64,000 nucleotides of DNA from Fallopia convolvulus (GCA_964016875.1 OZ024733.1:20271824-20335823); one strand, 5' to 3'; counted from the stretch's first letter, positions 21,787 to 32,880 are shown. The notes: a model not told the origin generated them from the sequence alone. Made by a program: numbers and translations.

Positions 21787-22145
21787 GATCTCCCAACCCG
21801 CATGCCAATATGTTATCGCCCCTTAAATAGGCCCTAACAATCGGAATCTAACGAGCCTTGCAAGGGAAGCCACAAGCGTCCTCAAAAGTCGTGGCCAGGC
21901 CAGCTGGCCTGCACCCCATCGCGCTGGCGTCGCACCATTGGGTGCGCCCTGTAGACCTGCAGGCGCGCCCTTATTGGCCGAAGTCCTGCGACGTTCTCAT
22001 TAGTCCACCGCAGCTGCTTGCTTGTGCGACACCCCTAGGTGTCGCCCTCGCATTGGTCGCGCCTAGCACCTCGCATAGCACATTCCCAACACAGGTGCGC
22101 TCATGCCTAGCATACTCCTAGCGCATGCTGGCATGCTCCTAGCGT
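21787..22145 (-). repeat. GC-rich chromovirus LTR-like segment, copy 2
   Basis: It matches 19378-19760. Here it is joined directly to the truncated integrase on one side and to the 5'-truncated LINE on the other, so everything between LTR-like sequence and integrase core has been lost from this element. Confidence 0.65.
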
Positions 22146-22205
22146 ATGCGTGCCAACCAGCATTGCTTCTATTCCTTTCATAAAAAGAAAAAAGGGAAAA
22201 AAGGA

Positions 22206-22603
22206 TGGATGGCTTTGAAAATTGATGTGGAAAATTATGATAAACTTGATTGGAATTTCATTAAACTAGTTCTTCTTATGTTTGGATTCCATGCCAATTG
22301 GGTTAACCTTGTTATGGCTTGTATTACTACTTCTTCTTCCTCGGTCCTTGTTAATAAGGAGCTTGGGAGTGAGTTTTCCCTAAATGAGGCATTCGTCAGG
22401 GTGATCCGATGGCTCCTTTTATTTTTGTTATTTGTATGGAATTTCTAGCCAGATCCCTTCAATTACAGTCTACTCTGGATTCCAAACTTGTTGGTATTCA
22501 ATAAGTTAAAAATGGGATTTGTTTGCCTTTCCTGAGTTTTGCAGATGAGACTATCATTTTTGCAAATGCGACACATTCTAATATTAATTATATTAAAGGT
22601 TTC
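22206..22603 (+). pseudogene. LINE reverse transcriptase, part 1
   Basis: The sequence encodes GWMALKIDVENYDKLDWNFI, the first catalytic Asp block of LINE polymerases (usually KxDxxKAYD). A frame change near 22390 leads into RQGDPMAPFIFVICMEFLA, the palm region. An in-frame TAA follows near 22502. The catalytic FADD box is altered to FADE at 22538-22549, which removes a metal-binding Asp. The frame runs straight into the MITE at 22607 and resumes after it. Confidence 0.85.
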
Positions 22604-22606
22604 TTA

Positions 22607-23230
22607 GAGCACCTACAACGGGGTAATGTTACGGTGCATCCTGTGAATAATAATATAAAAAATTTGGCATTTTGTTTGTCCCAATAAAAAAGAGATGCAT
22701 AAAATGGATCGGAGCATAGGAACAGATGGAGCGGTGCATCCGCGTGCTCGCGCGTGCAACGTGTTGAAACACACCGTTTAAGAGGATTAAAAGCCCTCAA
22801 TGCTGCGTTTTGGCCATTTCTTGGCAAAAAAATAAATAAATTCAATCACGTACGCCGAGCATTTAAAATGCTCATTTGTTTAATTAAAAATAACGCATGG
22901 AATTATCTACCAAAAAAAGAATTGTATATGGAAATTCTTAATAAATGTACAACTATTTTTAAACCTAAATTTGTAATTATTTAAAATTGACAATATAATT
23001 TTATTTATCACAAAATTATAATCAAATTATGAACAAAGTTATTTATATATATGGAATTTTTATTAGAGAAAGAGGTATATATGTAATTGTATATATATGG
23101 AATAGAAAATTAAAAGGGGGTTCATGGGGTGTATGGATGTAGGAATACATGTATAAATGATGTGGTAGAGAGAGAAATAGAAAAAGTAGGGGTGCATGGT
23201 ATTGTAGCTGGTGCATGAATGCGGATGCTC
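22607..23230. mobile_element. MITE of PIF/Harbinger (Tourist) type inserted in the LINE
   Basis: The left end GAGCACCTACAACGG and the right end GCGGATGCTC form short inverted ends (GAGCAYC). TTA duplications flank it at 22604-22606 and 23231-23233, the target preferred by PIF/Harbinger elements. Removing the element with one TTA restores the LINE reading frame exactly, which fixes the borders. The 624-bp interior has no transposase. Related sequence lies at 1283-1480 and 672-775. Confidence 0.85.
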
Positions 23231-23233
23231 TTA

Positions 23234-23820
23234 GAAACTTTTTCAAGGGTTTCTGGGCATTCCATTAATTATCATAAAAGTAGTTTCCAGGTTTCGGAAA
23301 ATATTTCTCGCCAGTCTGCAGTTTCTCGTGCCAGTGTTCTCAATATTCAAATCACTACTTCTATGGAAAAATAGCTTGGCATTCCTTTCCTTAAAGGGAG
23401 AGTTCAAAACTCAGTTTTTATAGAATCCATTACTAAACTAAAAAAACAACTTTCCCAATGGAAAGCAAACTCTATTTCTCAAGCGGGTAGAGCGGTGTTA
23501 ATTTAGTCTAATCTGTTAAGTCAGGTTAATTATCTAATGAAGAGCTTTTTGCTTCCTAAAGGTATTCTTTGTGAAATTGATAAAGTTAATAAATCTTTCT
23601 TTTGGAATAAATTTACGCCTAATCATCATCCTCTTATTAGTTGGGATAAGGTTTGTTCCCCTAAAGAGTCTAGTGGAATGGGCCTCCGTTCTGCGGAGAC
23701 TGCTAATATTTTCCTTCAAATGAAGCTTATGTGGAAAATTTTAACTGCTCTAGAAAATTATTGGGTGCGTATTATTTCTGAAAAATATTTGGGTTCCTCT
23801 TCAATTTTTTCAAATTCATA
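23234..23820 (+). pseudogene. LINE reverse transcriptase, part 2 (thumb and linker)
   Basis: Directly after the second TTA the frame continues ETFSRVSGHSINYHKSSFQV, the conserved segment that follows the catalytic box in plant LINEs. It then covers the LGIPFLKGRVQ and LSQWKANSISQAGRAVLI blocks. Two in-frame stops (about 23371 and 23503) precede the longer open run from 23537, which includes LISWDKVCSPKESSGMGLRS, another conserved LINE motif. A frame change occurs near 23820. Confidence 0.85.
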
Positions 23821-23849
23821 AAAGAAATTGCACTTGGCAATTTGGTAGA

Positions 23850-24332
23850 TTGCCAAATCTTAGAGAATTGTTTTCTATAGGATTACTTTGGACTATTGGA
23901 AATGACCACTCTATCAATTTCTGGAAAGATACTTGGATCAGAAATAATGATCTTATTCCATTCTTTGATAATAACAACATCAACTTAAAGGTTTCGGCTT
24001 TTATAACGCCAAATCGTTCTTGGAATTTGGATTATTTGTGGTTGCTTCTTCCTGAATCAATTGTAAGCTTAATTATGTCTCTTAGAATTCCTGTATTTGA
24101 TTCTGAGGATCGGTTGGTTTGGCTCCCTTCTAATGATGGAGCTTTCTCTGTCTCGTCTGCTTCTAGTATGATTAACTTATATCGTCCTAATCTTCATTAT
24201 GAGTTTGCCTTGATCTGGAAGACTTCTCTCCGTACCAAAATTAAAAATTTCTTATGGAAGGCTTGTGTTTATTGTCTCCCAACTACAGATTGATTAAATC
24301 GTTATTATCACTGTGTTTTTAGTACCTGCTCA
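23850..24332 (+). pseudogene. LINE zf-RVT zinc-binding region
   Basis: The frame encodes LWTIGNDHSINFWKDTWI and VWLPSNDGAFSVSSASSM, typical of the connection between polymerase and RNase H in plant LINEs. It continues with FALIWKTSLRTKIKNFLWK, the start of the zf-RVT domain. A stop at 24291 separates it from CSLCSNEDENLNHMFFNCPF just downstream, which carries the CxxC...HxxxxC zinc ligands. Confidence 0.8.
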
Positions 24333-25154
24333 TTGTGCTCAAATGAAGATGAAAATTTGAATCATATGTTCTTTAACTGTCCTTTTTCCCAAAATATGAT
24401 TTCTAAACTTGAGAATAAGATGAATATTAAGTTTCATATTCATTCTTCAGGTGTTTTTATTGATAACCTTGTTTCTACTCAAAATTCAAATAAAAACGGT
24501 AATGTTCTTTGTTTCCTTTGGTGGTTTATTTGGGGCCACAGAAATGCAAAAATATTTAACCCATCTTCGGTAATTTCGTCACTTCTTCCTTGTGATTTAG
24601 CTTTTACGCAACATTTTCAGTGGGTCTCGGCTCAAGCTATTTTAGTTCATAAGCATGTTTCTCGGCCTAAAAGGAAAAATAGTCACACTTGGATTAAGCC
24701 TCCTTTAGAGTGGTCGAAATTGAATTTTGATGCTTCTAAGAGAACTATTTCTTCGACTTTTACGAGTTTTCTTATTCGTGACCATGAGAGTAAGATTCTA
24801 AGTTTTGATCGTAAAGAGCAGCTCCCTATTCCGGTTCTCCAAGCGGAAGCGATTGCCTTTCTTGATGGTGTTCGTAGTGCGGTTTCTTTAAAAATGTCGC
24901 ATCTTATTATTGAAGGAGATAATTTAATCCTTATTAATTCATTAAAACAAACTTGGAAAGCTCCTTGGGAAATCCAGTCTATTGTAAATGATATTCGTCA
25001 TTTTGTTGCCTTGGTTCCTTGTGTGGTGTTTTTTCAATGTTTCAGGGAATGTAATTCGACAACGGATTTTCTCGCTAGGAGGCTTTTTAGTTTTCCTCAG
25101 TTTAGTTTTGCTATTTCTAATTTTTTTCCCAGGATCGTTGTTAGATCCTGTTGA
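24333..25154 (+). pseudogene. LINE zf-RVT end plus RNase H domain
   Basis: The 273-residue open frame begins with the zinc-ligand segment (CSNEDENLNHMFFNCPFS). From about residue 125 it contains an RNase H fold: WSKLNFDASKRT (first Asp), LQAEAIAFLDGVRSA (Glu) and LIIEGDNLILINSL (second Asp), with CNSTTDFLARR near the end as the C-terminal helix. In plant LINEs this domain degrades RNA in the hybrid. The catalytic acids look preserved in this section, but the element is dead upstream. Confidence 0.85.
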
Positions 25155-25525
25155 TGTCTCGCGTTGTAATTTTTGGTTTAGTGATCATCTTCTGTTATTT
25201 GATTTTCTTAAGATCATCCGCCGTGATGATTTAGGTTAGCCTTGTAATTTACAAATAACCTAGTGTTGGCTTTGTAATGAGCTAGTAACTCATTTTATCA
25301 AAATAAAATATAATCTCTCTATTCCCCATCCCCCTTTCCCTTACACACACGCACACAACTACAATCTTTAACTAATTAGGTTTTAGCTCAATCTTCAACA
25401 TTAACTTATTAGAAGTGAAGGCTAAGGACAAAGACAAAGGGTAGAAGACAACCTACAATGGTGGTAAAGGTTAGTGTTTACAATTTACTAAACAAGGGGA
25501 AAGAAGAACTTAGATCGAGGGAGAG

Positions 25526-25714
25526 TGTTAATATATATGTATTTATGCATATCTTTTATATTGCATTATCCTCCTTCCTAAATCAGTTTAGATCTTATTC
25601 TGGTTAGGATTACTTTCCAATCTTATAGGGATTGTATACTGCTGTATCACTATTAATGTACGCTTGATCAATCAATACAGAACAACCTTTTCCTCTCAAT
25701 TCTAAGGCTTTACA
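25526..25714 (+). repeat. Copia 5' LTR
   Basis: It runs TGTTAATATATA...AGGCTTTACA with TG...CA ends. Four differences from the 3' LTR were counted by eye (three in the first 50 bp, one in the CCAATC/CCTATC block). Confidence 0.95.
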
Positions 25715-25725
25715 TGGTATCAGAT
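25715..25725 (+). promoter_or_regulatory. Copia primer-binding site
   Basis: TGGTATCAGAT directly follows the 5' LTR and matches the usual initiator tRNA-Met complement except for its last base. Confidence 0.9.
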
Positions 25726-25746
25726 AAAAATACCGATCCTTCATCC

Positions 25747-26634
25747 ATGGCTTCCCAACCCACTTCCCCCACACAATTGCTTTTCTCTGCTTCATCTGAT
25801 GGATCCTCTCCGAATTTCCATCTCCCTAATTTTTCCATTTGCCTTGATCGATCGAACTAATCCCTTTGGAGGAACACTGTTCGCTCTGCCTTAGAGGCTT
25901 TCGACTTGGATTCATTCCTTGTCCCGACTGTCCCGCCACCGCCAGCCACGATTTCAGATCCGGCTGCACTCCTCTCGCCGTCCTCGCAGATCTCTACTGA
26001 GGCGGCCATTGCTGCCTTGTCTGACACACAACAGCCACTTCGAGTGCCTAACCCTGCCTATGAAGCATGGGTTCGCAAAGATCCGATCCACGCTCACAAC
26101 TCCGATGCTCGCTCTTGTGGCTCGTGCCACCACTACTGCTGAAGCATGGAGTAGTCTCGAACGCATTTTTCATGCCCAAACCAGGGCTCGTATGATGCAT
26201 CTCCGACATCAGTTGCAAACCATGACCAAAGGCGCTTTATCATTGCTTGATTATGTTGAAAAGAAGAGGGCCCTTGCTGATGAATTGGCCGCCTGTCTTC
26301 ATGAGGTTTCCGATGAGGATCTTGTCTCTTACATCCTCATTGGCCTCGGATCTCAATTCTCGTCGTTTCGATCGGCGATTTCTCTCCACAAAGATCCCAT
26401 CACATCTGATGATCTCCTTGGAATGTTACTTCAAGAGGAGCAACGTCTGGAAGAAGACAACAAGAGCCTCTCTGACTCAATCTCACCAGCGGCAAATTAT
26501 TCCTCCCGCGGGCGCAGCGGCCGTGGCCGCTGCCGCTCCTTCTCTGGCCGCGTCTCTCAGGATCAACGACCCCTCTGCAGCGACCGACTACTGGTTCGAA
26601 TGGGGCGTGCACTTCAGGCGACCGTCCACGACCC
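25747..26634 (+). pseudogene. Copia gag
   Basis: The start ATG at 25747 lies 32 bp after the LTR. The frame reads MASQPTSPTQLLFSASSDGS and reaches the copia gag signature LDRSN, where TAA at 25858 replaces an expected Tyr codon, then LWRNTVRSALEAFDLDSF. A one-base shift near 26090 moves to a second frame with the UBN2-type capsid region (LERIFHAQTRARMMHLRHQL, LLDYVEKKRALADELAAC, VSYILIGLGSQFSSFRSAI). A second shift before 26635 restores the first frame. Gag would form the virus-like particle that packages element RNA. Confidence 0.85.
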
Positions 26635-27591
26635 GTGTGCCAGCTTTGTACCAAGCCTGGTCACGAGGCTACAAACTGCGTTAACCAGTTTAACTTCTCG
26701 GATTTTCCGGTCACAAACCGATTCGCTGCAGCAGCACTCAATCAGCCCGAGCCTTCTGCCGATCGCTCTGCTTACACCGCTGCTTGCCAGTCTGGGATTA
26801 CAGATCCATGGGTGGTTGACACGGGGGCAAACAACCATGTTGCTGCTGACCTGAAAAACCTCACTATTCAATCCGACTATGAAGGCAACGATAACCTAGT
26901 TGTCGGGAATGGTATGTCTCTTCCCGTTACTCATTTAGGCCACTCTATTTTACCTGCAAAGCATGCCGTTAAACCCTTACAACTTAATAATGTTTTAGTT
27001 GTTCCTTCCATTACCAAAAACTTATTAAGTGTTTCTAAATTAGCCAAGGACAATAATGTTTTTCTTGAATTTCAGGCTAACCATTGCCTTGTGAAGAATA
27101 TACGGGATCAGATTCTGTTAGGAGGAACCGTTGAAAATGGCCTTTACCATATCCCTCGCTTTTCCCATGAGTCATCGTCTCCTTTGCATTCAAGTCGTCC
27201 CGTAGCCTTTGTGGGTGAACGTGCCTCCATTACATGTTGGCATCATCGGTTTGCTCATCCTCATGAGTCTGTCTTGCGTCGTTTGATTTCCAATTTTCGT
27301 CTTCCAGTGTCTACAAATAATTTACCGTCAGTTTGTAGTGCTTGCCAACTAGGCAAGAGTCGTCGTCTTCATTTATCTAGTCGTTTGTCTACTGTTTCTA
27401 AACCGTTTGAGTTAATTCATTCTCATGTATGGGGACCCTCCCAAACTATTTCTCTTAATGGCAATAAATATTACATCAGCTTTATTGATGATTATTCCAA
27501 ATTTGTTTGGGTTTATTTCTTGCAATCAAAAGATCAAGTTTTTCCTAGTGTTCAATTATTCATCAAATTAATCCAAACACAATTCTCATAA
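26635..27591 (+). pseudogene. Copia nucleocapsid knuckle, protease and integrase N-half
   Basis: The frame opens with the zinc knuckle CQLCTKPGHEATNC (CX2CX4HX4C). The aspartic protease signature DPWVVDTGANNH follows near residue 60. The integrase HHCC finger comes next (CWHHRFAHPHES, then CSACQLGKSRR), and the start of the core, FELIHSHVWGP, is followed by YYISFIDDYSKFVWVYFL. The first catalytic Asp of the core, normally HSDVWGP, is His here (codon 27424-27426). A TAA at 27589 ends the open frame, but sequence continues in the same frame. Confidence 0.9.
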
Positions 27592-28098
27592 ATAATCAAA
27601 GCTTTTCAAACAGATTGGGGTGGTGAATATCGACCTGTGTTCAAATATCTGCAATCTCTTGGAATTGAACATAGAGTCTCTTGTCCATATACGCCTCAAC
27701 AAAATGGGTCTTCTGAACGTCAAAATCGAGTTATTGTTGAAAAAGGACTCTCTCTTCTTGCTCATTCCAACTTACCAATTCAATTCTGGGAACATGCTTT
27801 CCATACATCAGTCTATCTCTCAAACCGAACCATTACCCGAACTCTTCACTTCAAATCTCCATTCCAAGTCCTTTATGGGAACACCCCGGATTACGCTTTT
27901 CTCAAATCTTTCAGGTGTCTCTGTTATCCATATCTTAGACCATACAACAATTCCAAATTGGATTATCGGTCTTCTCCTTGTATATTTTTAGGGTACAACT
28001 CCAAACACAAAGGGTACATTTGATATCATGTCCCTACTAATCGTACCTATATTTCTCGATTTGTCATTTTTGATGAACTCGTTTTCCCATATTCTTCC
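27592..28098 (+). pseudogene. Copia integrase core and C-terminus
   Basis: This continues the gag-pol frame with AFQTDWGGEY (second catalytic Asp) and YTPQQNGSSERQNR (catalytic Glu), followed by the copia-typical FLGYNSKHKGYI. A TGA at 28021-28023 interrupts the motif, and the frame carries on with YHVPTNRTYISRFVIFDE, the usual end of the copia integrase region. Confidence 0.9.
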
Positions 28099-29610
28099 AT
28101 GATCGTGTCCGACCCACCTTGTCCCACGCCGGTCCCGAGTTCATCTCCGTTGTTAGCCACCCTGCAGCAAGCTGCTGCCATTCCTTCCTTGTCACCCCCT
28201 CCGCCGCCTATACAAGCGGCACCAACTAGTGTCTCCCCGCCTCGCCTGGGATCCTCCACTCCTACTCCTCTATCTCCCTCACCCTCGATTAATATCGAGC
28301 AGCTCTCACCCTCGATTCTTCTGACGTCTGACAATGTACAAGACTCCTCGGCATCACCCGTTATCTCGGCTCCACTTCTGTCACCCTTGGCTGACTCTCC
28401 TGCAGCCGACTCTCCTATCCCTCATGACCCTTATCCTAATGCACCTACATGTTTTCGGCCACCATCCCAGTCCTCTCATAATATGACTACCCGATCACGT
28501 ACCCAAAGCCTCAAACCCAAAGCCTTAAATTCTACAAAATACCCTCTTCCTGTGGCCCTTCTCACAAACCTTGAACCAAAACTCTTTCACCAAGCCTCAA
28601 AAGACCCAAAATGGCAAAATGCAATACAGTTAGAATATGATGCCTTATTGAGAAATGGGACCTGGGACTTAGTTCCTCGACCTCCGGGTGCTAACATTGT
28701 TGGTTGTAAGTGGGTTTACAGGATTAAGCAGAAACCAGATGGCTCAGTTGATCGTTATAAGGCCCGTTTAGTCGCTAAAGGGTTTCATCAAGAGGCTGGA
28801 GTAGACTACTTTGACACTTTTAGTCCCGTCATTAAGCCTACTACCATCCGTCTTATTTTGAGCTTGGCTCTCACTCTTAATTGGCCCCTCCGGCAGGTTG
28901 ATGTGAATAACGCCTTTCTTAATGGTGACCTTGCTGAGACTGTTTACATGACTCAACCATAAGGCTTCGTTGCTTCGGATCGTCCTGATTATGTTTGTCG
29001 TCTTCGTAAGGCGTTGTATGGATTAAAGCAGGCTCCTCGGGCTTGGTTTCATAAGCTCAAAACTGCTTTGCTTAAGTATGGTTTTCAGGGTTGTGTTTCA
29101 GACTCTTCTCTCTTCATTAAGAGGCATGGTCGTCATGTAGTTTACATTCTAGTCTATGTGGATGACCTTATTATCACCGGCTCACATTCTTAGTTTATTG
29201 ATGATTTTGTGCTGCGCCTAAATCAGGCTTTCTCTCTTAAGGATCTGGGCCCTCTCCACTTCTTCTTGGGCATTGAAGTGAGTCGTTCAGCTTCTTCTAT
29301 TCATCTTTGCCAGCAGAAGTATATTGCTGATCTTTTGGATCGCTGTCACATGTCTGGTGCTAAGCCTATTGCCTCACCAGCGGAGCCTGGTTCTTGTCTC
29401 ATTCAGCAAGGTGATCCTGTTCTTGATCCACATCTATATCGCAGTATTGTTGGTGCGCTTCAGTATGTGACCATTACTCGTCCAGAAATTTCTTATTCCG
29501 TTAATCGGGTTTGTCAGTTCATGCATAATCCGACTGAAGTGCATTGGGTAGCTGTCAAGCGGATTCTCCATTATCTTAAGGGCACAATTTCATCTGGTTT
29601 GACCTTATAG
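28099..29610 (+). pseudogene. Copia reverse transcriptase
   Basis: A Pro/Ser-rich linker leads into WQNAIQLEYDALLRNGTWDL and KWVYRIKQKPDGSVDRYKAR, the start of the copia polymerase. FDTFSPVIKPTTIRLIL and RQVDVNNAFLNGDL (first catalytic Asp) follow. The catalytic box YVDD is intact at 29155-29166. Three stops break the frame: TAA at 28960 in the QPQGF motif, TAG at 29191, and TAG at 29608. Each is explained by a single C-to-T change from a Gln codon. Confidence 0.9.
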
Positions 29611-30099
29611 CGTGCCTCTGATAAGCGGTTGGTTGCCTTTTTTGATGCTGGTTGGGCTTCTGATCCCGATGATTGTCGCTCTCAACATGGCTTTACAATT
29701 TACTTTGGTGGCAATCTTATCAGCTGGTCTTCTAAGAAGCAAAAGGTTGTTGCTCGCTCCAGTACTGAGGCTGAATACCGGGCCATTGCGTTCACCGCAG
29801 CTGAACTCATATGGCTTCATCAACTTCTTCAGGAAATGGCTATTCCGGTTGAGCGTCCTCCTATATTGCTATGTGATAATCTTAGTGCCACATTTCTATC
29901 TGCTAACCCTGTGTTTCATCAGCGGTCTAAGCACATTAAGATCGATTACCATTTTGTTCGGGAGCAAGTTTCTGCCAACGAGTTAGTGGTTCGGCATGTT
30001 CGCTCACTTGATCAAACAGCTGATATTTTCACCAAGGCGGTTGGCACTCATCGTTTTCAGACTCTACGGTCCAAGCTTCATGTTCGTTCTCGATCATGA
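29611..30099 (+). pseudogene. Copia RNase H
   Basis: The frame continues LVAFFDAGWASDPDDCRSQHG (first Asp), VVARSSTEAEYRAIAFTAAE (Glu) and ILLCDNLSATFLSANPVFHQ (second Asp), then SKHIKIDYHFVREQV and ADIFTKAVG, the canonical end of copia pol. The domain is intact after the TAG at 29608. It degrades the RNA strand during reverse transcription. Confidence 0.9.
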
Positions 30100-30100
30100 G

Positions 30101-30112
30101 CTTGCGGGGGCA
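30101..30112 (+). promoter_or_regulatory. Copia polypurine tract
   Basis: CTTGCGGGGGCA abuts the 3' LTR. The G-rich run is the RNase H-resistant primer for plus-strand synthesis. Confidence 0.75.
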
Positions 30113-30301
30113 TGTTAATATATATGTATTTATGTATATCTTTTATACTACATTATCCTCCTTCCTAAATCAGTTTAGATCTTATTCTGGTTAGGATTAC
30201 TTTCCTATCTTATAGGGATTGTATACTGCTGTATCACTATTAATGTACGCTTGATCAATCAATACAGAACAACCTTTTCCTCTCAATTCTAAGGCTTTAC
30301 A
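30113..30301 (+). repeat. Copia 3' LTR
   Basis: 189 bp, TGTTAATATATA to AGGCTTTACA, near-identical to the 5' LTR. Confidence 0.95.
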
Positions 30302-30359
30302 AAGAGGAATATTTGATAGAAATATTAGGAGGAAAAATAACTTTCAAAGATATAAGACG

Positions 30360-30850
30360 AATAAACCTGTCAAATGGGTCGGGCGGGTCGGGTTTGGGTC
30401 AATCGGGTTCGGTCAAAATGGGTCTTGGGCCGTCGAGTCGTTAAATCCACGGGTTCAATCGGACTGGGTTATTACGGGTTTGGTACGGGTTCGGGTTGAT
30501 CCAACGGGTCACGATCGTCAATTTTGTTAACCTATATTTTTATTTTTATTAAAATAAGTAATATTGTATTATATTAATATTAATTTAGTAAAAATTTAAT
30601 AATAATTTAATAATAATTTAATATAAATTTATAATAAAATATTTAATTGTTAATTGAAATAATACTTTATCGGGTTGGTCGTGTCAACCCAACGGGTTGG
30701 TGACCCAACCCAGTTTTTTCCGGGTCAATCGGGTTCGGGTTATTGTTGATCGATTAATTTTTGGGTCGAGTTTCAACACAGTAAACTTTGGGCAGGTCGC
30801 GTCAGTTTTCTGGGTCTGGTCAAGTTTTGACAGGTCTAAGGACAAACCAA
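30360..30850. repeat. GGGTCGGGTT-rich repeat flanking an AT-rich core
   Basis: Dense GGGTCGGGCGGGTCGGG and CGGGTTCGG units at 30370-30510, an AT-rich core, then further CGGGTT and CCCAACCC units at 30670-30840. The arrangement resembles a foldback-like element of low complexity, comparable to 170-660. No coding capacity. Confidence 0.6.
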
Positions 30851-31049
30851 ACAAAACTTGCAAAAAAATGAAGTAAAATAGTTTGATAGGGTGATGAAGA
30901 TAGATCCCTAATTTGATTCCCAAAAAATAACCAAACACCCAATATGATGTATCAAATTTTAAACTCATACCTTGTCAACTCAATACTTCATTCGGCACTA
31001 CAATCTACCTACCCCAATCAAGCATTTGTCTTCGAACATTCCAAATTAT

Positions 31050-31455
31050 AACACCCCTATTTTACAATGATGGGTATTACCGCCAATGGCCTCGGATTTT
31101 TCCTGTCCAAAGTCATCCAATGCTTAAGTTATATAATTAAACATAATTAAAGAAAAATGAACTAAAAGCGGAATTTTATTCATTAATAAGAACAATCGTT
31201 TATCACAATAGCAGTTTTTTTACATAAGATATAGCAGCGGAAAATAAAGACCATATTATAAAAGGGTTGTTCAAAAGACGTATTGAATTCTTGAAAACTT
31301 TTAGTCGCCTATAACTCCGTGCTATTTATTGAGGCCAAGTCGAGTTCAAGGAAAGTGGATATTCTCCCTTGTAACCTTTTTAATATTTGATTCTGTTAAG
31401 GAAATTCTTCTATGTTGAGAACTACTTGTTTGTTAAATAAATGAACTTAGGTTTA
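31050..31455 (+). repeat. Dispersed repeat family, copy 2, left part
   Basis: It begins ATAACACCCCTATTTTAC, the inverse of the right end of copy 1 (15160), and includes GTGGATATTCTCCCTTG...TTGTTTGTTAAATAAA, parallel to 14110-14190. Similarity stops where the Athila-like LTR begins. Confidence 0.6.
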
Positions 31456-31464
31456 TTTGTTTGC

Positions 31465-32704
31465 TGATACACTCAAGTTTAGTATGGTTAACTCTTGTAT
31501 TTTAGTTATGATTTGAGTGTGTTTAGGTTAGTTTTTGAGCATAATTGTAATATGAAGACCGAAGATACGATTTGAAGAATTGCAAGAGTTTTGAAGACAA
31601 GTGTTGATTTGGAGTTGTTTTGATGCCATTTTCTTGCGACGCGTCGTTCGGGAGCTAAGTGATCGGATGAAGCTGAATTTGGTATCATTGGAAAGCTAAC
31701 TCGAAGAGCTACAATTCATGTTTGTACGACGAGTTCAAATTCCAACTCTAAGTGGGTTGATACCCGCGCCCGCGGTGAGTGCCGATTCCGTGAGGGCTGA
31801 GACGTCGGTGGACCCGCGACCGCGGGTTTGGACCCGCGCTCACGGGTCGTTGTTTCCGCGCGCCGACATCAGTTTATTTTATCTTTTATTTTATTATATC
31901 TTTAGTATTTATTTCGGATGTTTTCTACTATTTAAACCTAGTTTCGTAGCAGACTTTAGATCGAGCATACTTTTGGAGACTTTTTACTTTCAACCTAGTT
32001 TTTATTTCTATTATGGAGAACTAATCTTCCTTGGAGTTTGTTTGATGAAGGAAGCCTTTTTATGAATTCGTGAGATTCTGGTAACTTTTCTATCCTTTGG
32101 TTAATATCAAAACTCTTGTTTTTATTTATATGATCTATGTTTGATTTTATGAGCCTGATCAACTTGTTTGATCGACTTAGATCTACTGTTTGGATTAGGT
32201 TTGATTGTTGTCTGTGCAATCTTATTTATCCTTGAAACATCTCTTTTCCAGGACCGTGGACTGGAATTGAGAAAGAGTGTTTGATTGTTATTTTATACAT
32301 GAGACTCGTAGCTTGATTGCATGATTTGATATCCTATTATCCTTAATACTTTGCATGATTTGAATTAAGCGTCCTTGTTCATATCATAATTTCGCTTGGA
32401 CCGTGGACAAGCGGAAATCTTTTATAAGGATTGGAATTAACCAGGGAATTATAGAAAAGTGGATGAATCAATGATCGAAGGATTAAAAAGGTGGAATTGA
32501 TTGAATGAACTCTGCTTTCCTTTAATTGATTTGAATCCTAAATTTGCTTGCTTGCTTAAACCCCAAAAACCCTGTCTTTGTTCTTTGCTGATTTATTAGA
32601 AATACCGATTCTCTTGGGTTCGATCCCCTACTTGCACGCTATACTTGGTTTGTAGTTCAGGGTAATTTATTTTTGATCTCGGCACAACGACTTTAGTCGA
32701 GTCA
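31465..32704 (+). repeat. Probable Athila-type 5' LTR
   Basis: It spans TGATACACTCAAG to CGAGTCA, ending 5 bp before the primer-binding site. Length (about 1.2 kb) suits Athila. It carries three of the GC-rich ACCCGCGCCCGCGG palindromes (31759-31848). No second copy exists in the window, so the left border is approximate. Confidence 0.55.
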
Positions 32705-32709
32705 AATTT

Positions 32710-32727
32710 TGACGCCGTTACCGGGGA
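32710..32727 (+). promoter_or_regulatory. Athila-type primer-binding site
   Basis: TGACGCCGTTACCGGGGA differs at two positions from the TGGCGCCGTTGCCGGGGA site that is characteristic of Athila/Tat elements primed by tRNA-Asp. Both changes are G-to-A, in line with general C/G decay. Confidence 0.85.
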
Positions 32728-32880
32728 ATCGGTTTTACTTTTCTGATAAATCGGCGTTTCTGACGACCCGCGCTCGCGGCTCGAAGCCCGCGCCCGCGGC
32801 CTAACCCGCCCTCGCAGTTTGATACCCGCGCCCGCGGTTGTGTTCGTCTGGAAATCCCGAATCTGGTAAGAACCTATCTT

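Larger units (their letters stand above)
22160..25310 (+). mobile_element. 5'-truncated LINE (L1/RTE-like plant non-LTR element)
   Basis: The order on the plus strand is reverse transcriptase, zinc-binding zf-RVT region, RNase H, then a 3' UTR ending in AT-rich sequence (AAAATAAAATATAA, about 25295-25308). ORF1, the endonuclease and the first part of the reverse transcriptase are missing, the usual outcome of incomplete target-primed reverse transcription. A MITE (22607-23230) interrupts the polymerase. No flanking duplication was found. Confidence 0.85.
25526..30301 (+). mobile_element. Complete Ty1/copia retrotransposon (inactive)
   Basis: Two 189-bp LTRs (25526-25714 and 30113-30301) differ at about four positions. 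They bound a single gag-pol frame in the copia order: gag, protease, integrase, reverse transcriptase, RNase H. A tRNA-Met primer site follows the 5' LTR and a polypurine tract precedes the 3' LTR. Flanks GAGAG and AAGAG look like a 5-bp target duplication with one change. The very short LTR and motifs suggest the Ale/Retrofit lineage. Roughly 2 percent LTR divergence makes it one of the younger insertions here. Confidence 0.9.

Noticed and set aside
22607..23230. Part of the LINE itself
   Set aside because: TTA duplications, inverted ends and exact restoration of the LINE frame on removal show that it is a separate MITE.
25906..26142. Separate short gene at the start of the copia element
   Set aside because: It is the first gag segment between a premature TAA and a frameshift, continuous with the copia polyprotein.
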